From CAZLKN01 sp964560135 (GTDB lineage: Bacteria > Actinomycetota > JAICYB01): DNA of 64,000 bases. The notes under the pieces were generated by a model, which made no database searches, was not told the origin of the DNA, and was given only the letters and a program-made list of their open reading frames with translations. A program made the position numbers and the translations under genes. The stretch spans positions 1 to 64,000 of the forward strand of contig CAZLKN010000008.1 in NCBI GenBank assembly GCA_964560135.1, written 5' to 3'. Within the stretch, counting starts at the first letter, position 1. Each line of letters opens with the position of its first letter. Shown piece after piece: positions 60,901-64,000 of this stretch.

Positions 60901-61857
60901 CGTCGAGTAGAACCGCTCGTAGCGTTCCCGCGGCTCCGGCTTCGTGTCCCCCAACGGCAGCAGCAGCGCGTCCCGGTCCTCGGCCACGAACAGGAACAGC
61001 AGCCGGTAGACCAGGCGCAGCAGCTCCCGGTAGTAGTCCTGGCGGTCCAACGCCCCCGAACGCAGTGCCTCCCGCAGCTCGTTGTTCGCCGGATGCAACA
61101 CGAACCCCGTCCCCAACCGTCCGATCGCCCGCTCCACACCGTCCCGCAGCCGCTCCAGCGCCCGCGTCCCCTCCCGCTGCGCCTGCTCCACCCACCGCTC
61201 CAGCCAGCAGGCCTGCGGACGCTCCCCCTCTACCCGCGACTGGTGACACAGCAGCCACAGCAGCACAAAGTCGGAGTAGACCTCCCCGTCCATCATCGAC
61301 TCGAGGTCGAACTCCACGTACGCCTGCCGCGTCATGGCCAGGTTGTCCCGCAACACCCGCAGCACCCGACCGTTCGACACGAACGCCCACAAATGCTCGT
61401 CCGTCCGGTTCAACAGCTCCTGCACCATCGAATGCGGCGCCCGCCGGGCCGCCCCGGCCGCCCCAGGCGTCTGCGTGTCCAGATCGATCTCCCACCCCAG
61501 CAGATGGATCGGCACCGAGCCCCACCGATGGGAGACCGGGTAGTTCTCGCCGCCGGCCTCCAGCGCCTTCGTCGTCTGTAGCCGCCCGAACCCCAACTCC
61601 TGGAACAGGATCAGCAGCCACCGCTCCCGCGTCTCGGACGTCCCAGTCAGATCCTTCGAGCGGAACCCCGCCCAGGCCCCCACCAGCCGGTTCCACGACC
61701 GCGACACCGCCTCCCGGACCGTCTCACCCTTCGCAAGGTGGTAGTCGTCCGGACGCATCCCCTCCGCATCAAGGTTCGCCACCCGCTCCAGGAAATCCGC
61801 CGGCAGCAGTCCTCCATAGGTCTGGACGGTCGTGAAGGCGTTGCGTGGGGCGCGCAC
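57892..61857 (-). CDS. Eco57I-type N6-adenine DNA methyltransferase, DISARM DrmMI-like
   Basis: The chosen GTG 61857, one base after the helicase stop (TAG-C-GTG), gives 1321 aa; upstream frame is a shadow of the helicase. It begins VRAPRNAFTTVQTYGGLLP. SAM motif I is KVCDPACGSGHFLIAA near residue 490, motif IV is DLVCGNPPWEK near 760, the NPPW type of N6-adenine methyltransferases. After this lie a target-recognition region (TGRAGAVLPSGIATDD) and a C-terminal SNF2-partner type end. With the adjoining SNF2-like helicase it matches the drmD-drmMI pair of class 1 DISARM. It may protect host DNA by methylation and mark non-self. Confidence 0.85.
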   Translation of the reverse strand: MRAPRNAFTTVQTYGGLLPADFLERVANLDAEGMRPDDYHLAKGETVREAVSRSWNRLVGAWAGFRSKDLTGTSETRERWLLILFQELGFGRLQTTKALEAGGENYPVSHRWGSVPIHLLGWEIDLDTQTPGAAGAARRAPHSMVQELLNRTDEHLWAFVSNGRVLRVLRDNLAMTRQAYVEFDLESMMDGEVYSDFVLLWLLCHQSRVEGERPQACWLERWVEQAQREGTRALERLRDGVERAIGRLGTGFVLHPANNELREALRSGALDRQDYYRELLRLVYRLLFLFVAEDRDALLLPLGDTKPEPRERYERFYSTARLRRLAASHAGSKHGDLWQGLRLVQEKLWRDGCPELALPALGSFLWSPQAIEHLDGCEVQNAYLLEAVRALAFVPDAKVQRPIDFRNLGAEELGSVYESLLELHPNVDVAGHRLTLDTAPGHERKVTGSYYTPTSLITELMNSALDPLLDEAQKADDPEEALLSLKVCDPACGSGHFLIAAANRIAKRVATVRTGEGEPSPDETVRALRDVIGRCIYGIDVNEMAVELCKVSLWLEALEPGKPLSFLDHRIACGNSLLGTTPRLLDAGIPDDAFKALTGDEKSVVSELKKRNKGERGGQATLDLHASAADLADPLAAEIERIDEIDDSDVDGVRAKEERWRKLVEGAEAAHAKLVADAWCAAFVVPKRKGEPAVTQDTVDRLRGGPDRVASEVRHVIEEAAERYRFLHWHLAFPDVFRLSGAGDPHPGTSWRGGFDLVCGNPPWEKVQLEERQFFATRSPNIAAAAGAKRKRMIDALRTEEPTLHEAYQAALRDADAESHFLRSSGRYPLCGQGRINLYAVFAEAMRHGISPTGRAGAVLPSGIATDDTTKFFFQDLVEHRSIVSLYDFENRERLFPEVAPPQKFCLLTLTGYGAPATSGAEFVFFAHSTADLIDPERRFVLTPDDFELLNPNTRTCPIFRTERDAEITKKIYRRAGVLIDESKGEDGNPWGISFMQGLFNMTSDSHLFRNRDELECDGYTLGGNAFARGDERWLPLYEAKMIHHYDHRYNTFAGTTEEARYRVKAYAPPATEDQHRDPTYAPLPRYWVPAREVDDRLRNRWDSDWLLGWRDITNVNTNRRTVIASAIPRTAVGNKYPLILPARGPAHCLLATLSSFALDYASRQKIGGTTLNFFIFEQLPVLPPDTFEAPCPWEPAQTLSDWIAERVLELVYTSHDMTPFARDLGHSGPPFPWDPTRRTDLRAELDACFFHLYNLTRDEVDYIMDTFPIVRRKDEATHDTYRTKDLILDCCDAMANAATQASATDVRREWSSPTANADDS

Positions 61858-61858
61858 G

Positions 61859-64000
61859 CTAGCCAGCCTCCGCGGGCAGGAGCACGTAGATGCCGAGGAC
61901 ATCGGGCGGGACGTGCGGCTCGGCCCGGAACCGCACACCCTTGCGGCGGGCGGCCTCCCGGACGCGCTGGTGCTGGTCGAGAAGCTCGTCACGGAGCCTG
62001 CGCGCCTCGTCGTCGAGGTGGGGGCGGAGAGCCTCCCAGCCCTCGGTCACCTTCTGGACGAAGCCGGCGGCCTGGTCGGGGCCGATGTTGGCGTCGGGGG
62101 TGAGGGCGAGGAGCGTGTCGGCCGAGTCCGGAGGCAGCCACTCGGCGCTGGTCGGGCTGCCGCGGAAGGCCAGGACACGGGCGTCTTCCGCCACCTGCGA
62201 GCGCTCCTGGTCACCCTCGACGGTGGTGAGGGTGAACCGGAAGCGTACGAGCAGCAGCGTCGTCCGCGTGTCAACGCCGGTCGTCCGGACGGCGCCGCAA
62301 CGGGCGGCGATCCCGTCCGTCAAGGAGTCGAGAGCGGTGTCGAGGGTGTGCTGGGCCAGGTGCTCGACCACCGGGTGGGTGCGGGACAGGTACATCTGGC
62401 CCTCGGCTACCGGGAGCGCGAAGCGGGCCGTGAGATCGGCGAGTCCGCCGAGGGCATCGCGGACGGTCGGAAGAGTCTCGCTCAGGTCGATGCGTACGGC
62501 GTCGTCTTCGTCGGCGGCCACGCCGCCGAGTGCCTGCACGGCCTCTCGGACGAAGCGCTCGACGTCCTCGTCGCGCCCGAGGGCTTGGCGCATCGCCTCG
62601 AGCTCCTGGGCCACCTCTTCGGGGTTCAGGGATTCTTGGGCGAAGACCGTCCGGGAGCGCTTTTCGCGCTCGGCGGCGTCGTCCCACTCACCGAAGAGCT
62701 CGAGCTTCGTGCCGGCCACGACCTCGTCGAACTGGAGTTGCTCGGCATCGGCGCCCCGGAGCAGCAGGCCCTCCATGATGGCCTCCACGAGCCGGTCGCT
62801 CTCGGCCGGGACGGGGACGGAGATCCCCAGTGAGGTGCGGATGGCTTCGTGCTTGCGCAGGAGCACGTCGAGGACGATGCCGTCGATCTTGTTGTCGACG
62901 CCGTAGTAGGTGACGGTGCGGACGACCGGCTTCTGCTGCCCGTAGCGGTCGGCCCGGCCCTCGCGCTGCTCGTGGCGGGTGGGGTTCCAGGACAGGTCGT
63001 AGTGGACGACGGCGTCGAAGTGCTCCTGGAGGTTGATGCCCTCCGACAGGCAATCGGTGCAGACGAGGACGCGCGAGCCTTCGACGGCACCGAGCTCGCC
63101 GATGCGGGCCTCCCGTTCGGCCGGGGGCAGAGTGCCGGTGACGGCAGCGACCGTAACGCGCTTGCCCAGTGCCACGCGCAGATGCTCGGCCACGTACTCG
63201 GCCGTCGGGATGAACCGGCAGAACAGAATCGGGTTGTAGCCATCCTTGATGAGCGCCTTCACCATCTTGATGCCCTGAGCGAGCTTCTGGTCGTGCTCCG
63301 GCCCGGCCAGCTTGTCGGCCTCCCGGGCGTAGTCCTGAAGGCGGCGCTTGAGGGCGCTGTCGGCGTCGTCGGTCTCGGTGCCGTGGGGGACGTCGGAGGC
63401 CTCGGCCGAGTCATCCTCGACGAGATCGAGGACCGTGCGGCGTCCGACCTCGTCGGCTTCGTCCGCGGTCTCGGTGTCGGCGCTGGCTGCCCGGTTGCGC
63501 AGCGTCATCGCAGCGGCAGCCGGACTGGAGGCCATCGAGCGCAGGAGCGACAGCATCGACCACCAGCGGACGCGCTCCCGGCGGCGGTCGCCGAGCTCTG
63601 CGGTCACCGTCTCCCGGGCGAAGGCGAGCACCTTGTCGAAGAGCTTCCGGTAAGGCTCGCTGAGCCGGTACGAGGCCTCGGCGGTCTGCCGGTCGGGGAA
63701 GGGTGTGTCTTCGTCGAGGTAGTCGCGGATGTTCTTTCGCCTGCGTTGTACGAAGTGCTGAGCCAGCTCCTGGCGTTGCTTCTTCCGCTCCGGCGGTGTG
63801 AGGTCGTCGGGGAGATCCTCGAATCGGTCGTCGAGAAGGCCGAGCAGGGCCCGGAAGGCTTCCTCCTTGCCTGAGTGCGGCGTCGCGGTGACGAGGAGGA
63901 GGTGCCTTGTTGCGTCGTCGGCGAGCCCCTTGAGGAGCTCGTGGCGCTGGTGGCGGGCGCGTCCGGCTCCCGTGGACTCCACGCAGGTGTGGGCCTCGTC
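61859..64000 (-). CDS. SNF2-like helicase, DISARM DrmD-like, 5' end cut by window
   Basis: The frame is open through the right end of the window, which cuts right at the DEAH box (motif II: DEAHTCVESTG). Further motifs are III (LLLVTATPHSG), V (CLSEGINLQEHFDAVVHYDL) and VI (RHEQREGRADRYGQ), the full set of a SNF2/HepA-type translocase. The middle has a helical insert (RRKNIRDYLDEDTPF) and the C-terminal 300 residues are partner-specific. The missing N-terminus would carry the Walker A motif. The gene is coupled to the methyltransferase by a one-base gap. In class 1 DISARM this protein is DrmD. Confidence 0.83.
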   Translation of the reverse strand, partial: DEAHTCVESTGAGRARHQRHELLKGLADDATRHLLLVTATPHSGKEEAFRALLGLLDDRFEDLPDDLTPPERKKQRQELAQHFVQRRRKNIRDYLDEDTPFPDRQTAEASYRLSEPYRKLFDKVLAFARETVTAELGDRRRERVRWWSMLSLLRSMASSPAAAAMTLRNRAASADTETADEADEVGRRTVLDLVEDDSAEASDVPHGTETDDADSALKRRLQDYAREADKLAGPEHDQKLAQGIKMVKALIKDGYNPILFCRFIPTAEYVAEHLRVALGKRVTVAAVTGTLPPAEREARIGELGAVEGSRVLVCTDCLSEGINLQEHFDAVVHYDLSWNPTRHEQREGRADRYGQQKPVVRTVTYYGVDNKIDGIVLDVLLRKHEAIRTSLGISVPVPAESDRLVEAIMEGLLLRGADAEQLQFDEVVAGTKLELFGEWDDAAEREKRSRTVFAQESLNPEEVAQELEAMRQALGRDEDVERFVREAVQALGGVAADEDDAVRIDLSETLPTVRDALGGLADLTARFALPVAEGQMYLSRTHPVVEHLAQHTLDTALDSLTDGIAARCGAVRTTGVDTRTTLLLVRFRFTLTTVEGDQERSQVAEDARVLAFRGSPTSAEWLPPDSADTLLALTPDANIGPDQAAGFVQKVTEGWEALRPHLDDEARRLRDELLDQHQRVREAARRKGVRFRAEPHVPPDVLGIYVLLPAEAG

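Noticed and set aside
59398..61581. A 727-codon plus-strand open frame
   Set aside because: Antisense to the methyltransferase, whose SAM motifs are intact.
1..64000. tRNA, rRNA, insertion sequences or integrase genes
   Set aside because: None of the usual motifs (T-loop GGTTCGAATCC, DDE or tyrosine recombinase signatures) was seen on either strand.

Overview
The window is high-GC (by eye about 70%) with GTG and TTG starts, strong GGAGG-type ribosome sites and dense hairpin terminators. The gene content (F420-type DUF385 oxidoreductase, steroid-type cytochrome P450, dodecin, BTAD/AfsR-like regulator, RES-Xre modules) points to a member of the Actinomycetota. I cannot place it more precisely. 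Two runs of exactly 100 N (21054-21153 and 36018-36117) show that it is a scaffold, probably from a draft or metagenome assembly. No rRNA, tRNA, transposase, integrase or CRISPR array was seen.

Left half (1-31.3 kb), housekeeping and cell-surface genes. It opens with an RsbW-like ATPase fused to a Cys-rich sensor domain and a membrane GAF histidine kinase. Small metabolic genes follow: DUF3105, DUF385, cold-shock protein, thioredoxin-like protein, P450 and dodecin. From 6.9 kb the region is mostly exported proteins: a phosphoesterase-like protein, a cupredoxin-like lipoprotein, an S15/CocE hydrolase, an anchored trypsin-like protease beside a protein of the same anchor design, a 1001-aa metzincin, a DUF4399 protein cut by a gap, a 1143-aa S11-type protein, a beta-propeller and a parallel beta-helix protein. 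Two very large STAND/AAA-TPR regulators are interspersed; one is divergent from the metzincin.

Right half (31.3-64 kb), accessory and defence-rich. In order: a GHKL ATPase; a DUF6036 nucleotidyltransferase with a winged-helix partner; a small membrane protein; a secreted repeat protein of about 19-aa units interrupted by an artefactual gap; a CALB-like lipase; a RES-Xre toxin-antitoxin pair; a three-gene operon with two PD-(D/E)XK nucleases; HigBA with a small Cys protein; a frameshifted nuclease remnant; a three-gene operon of a poly-Gly/Cys protein, a DUF4062 protein and an unrecognised protein; an XRE-ImmA/IrrE plus PIN-like pair; a decayed Xre antitoxin; a HEPN-motif protein; a 2078-aa Avs-like nuclease-STAND NTPase with an overlapping partner; a DUF3892 protein; and a DISARM-type helicase/methyltransferase pair followed by a 4-TM protein, with the helicase cut by the window end at its DEAH box.

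The best candidates for little-described systems are the poly-Gly/DUF4062 operon (43252-45651), the two-nuclease operon (39278-41642), the Avs-like operon (49236-56115) and the DISARM-like operon with its membrane partner (57294-64000). Function there is inferred from domain motifs and gene order, not shown.
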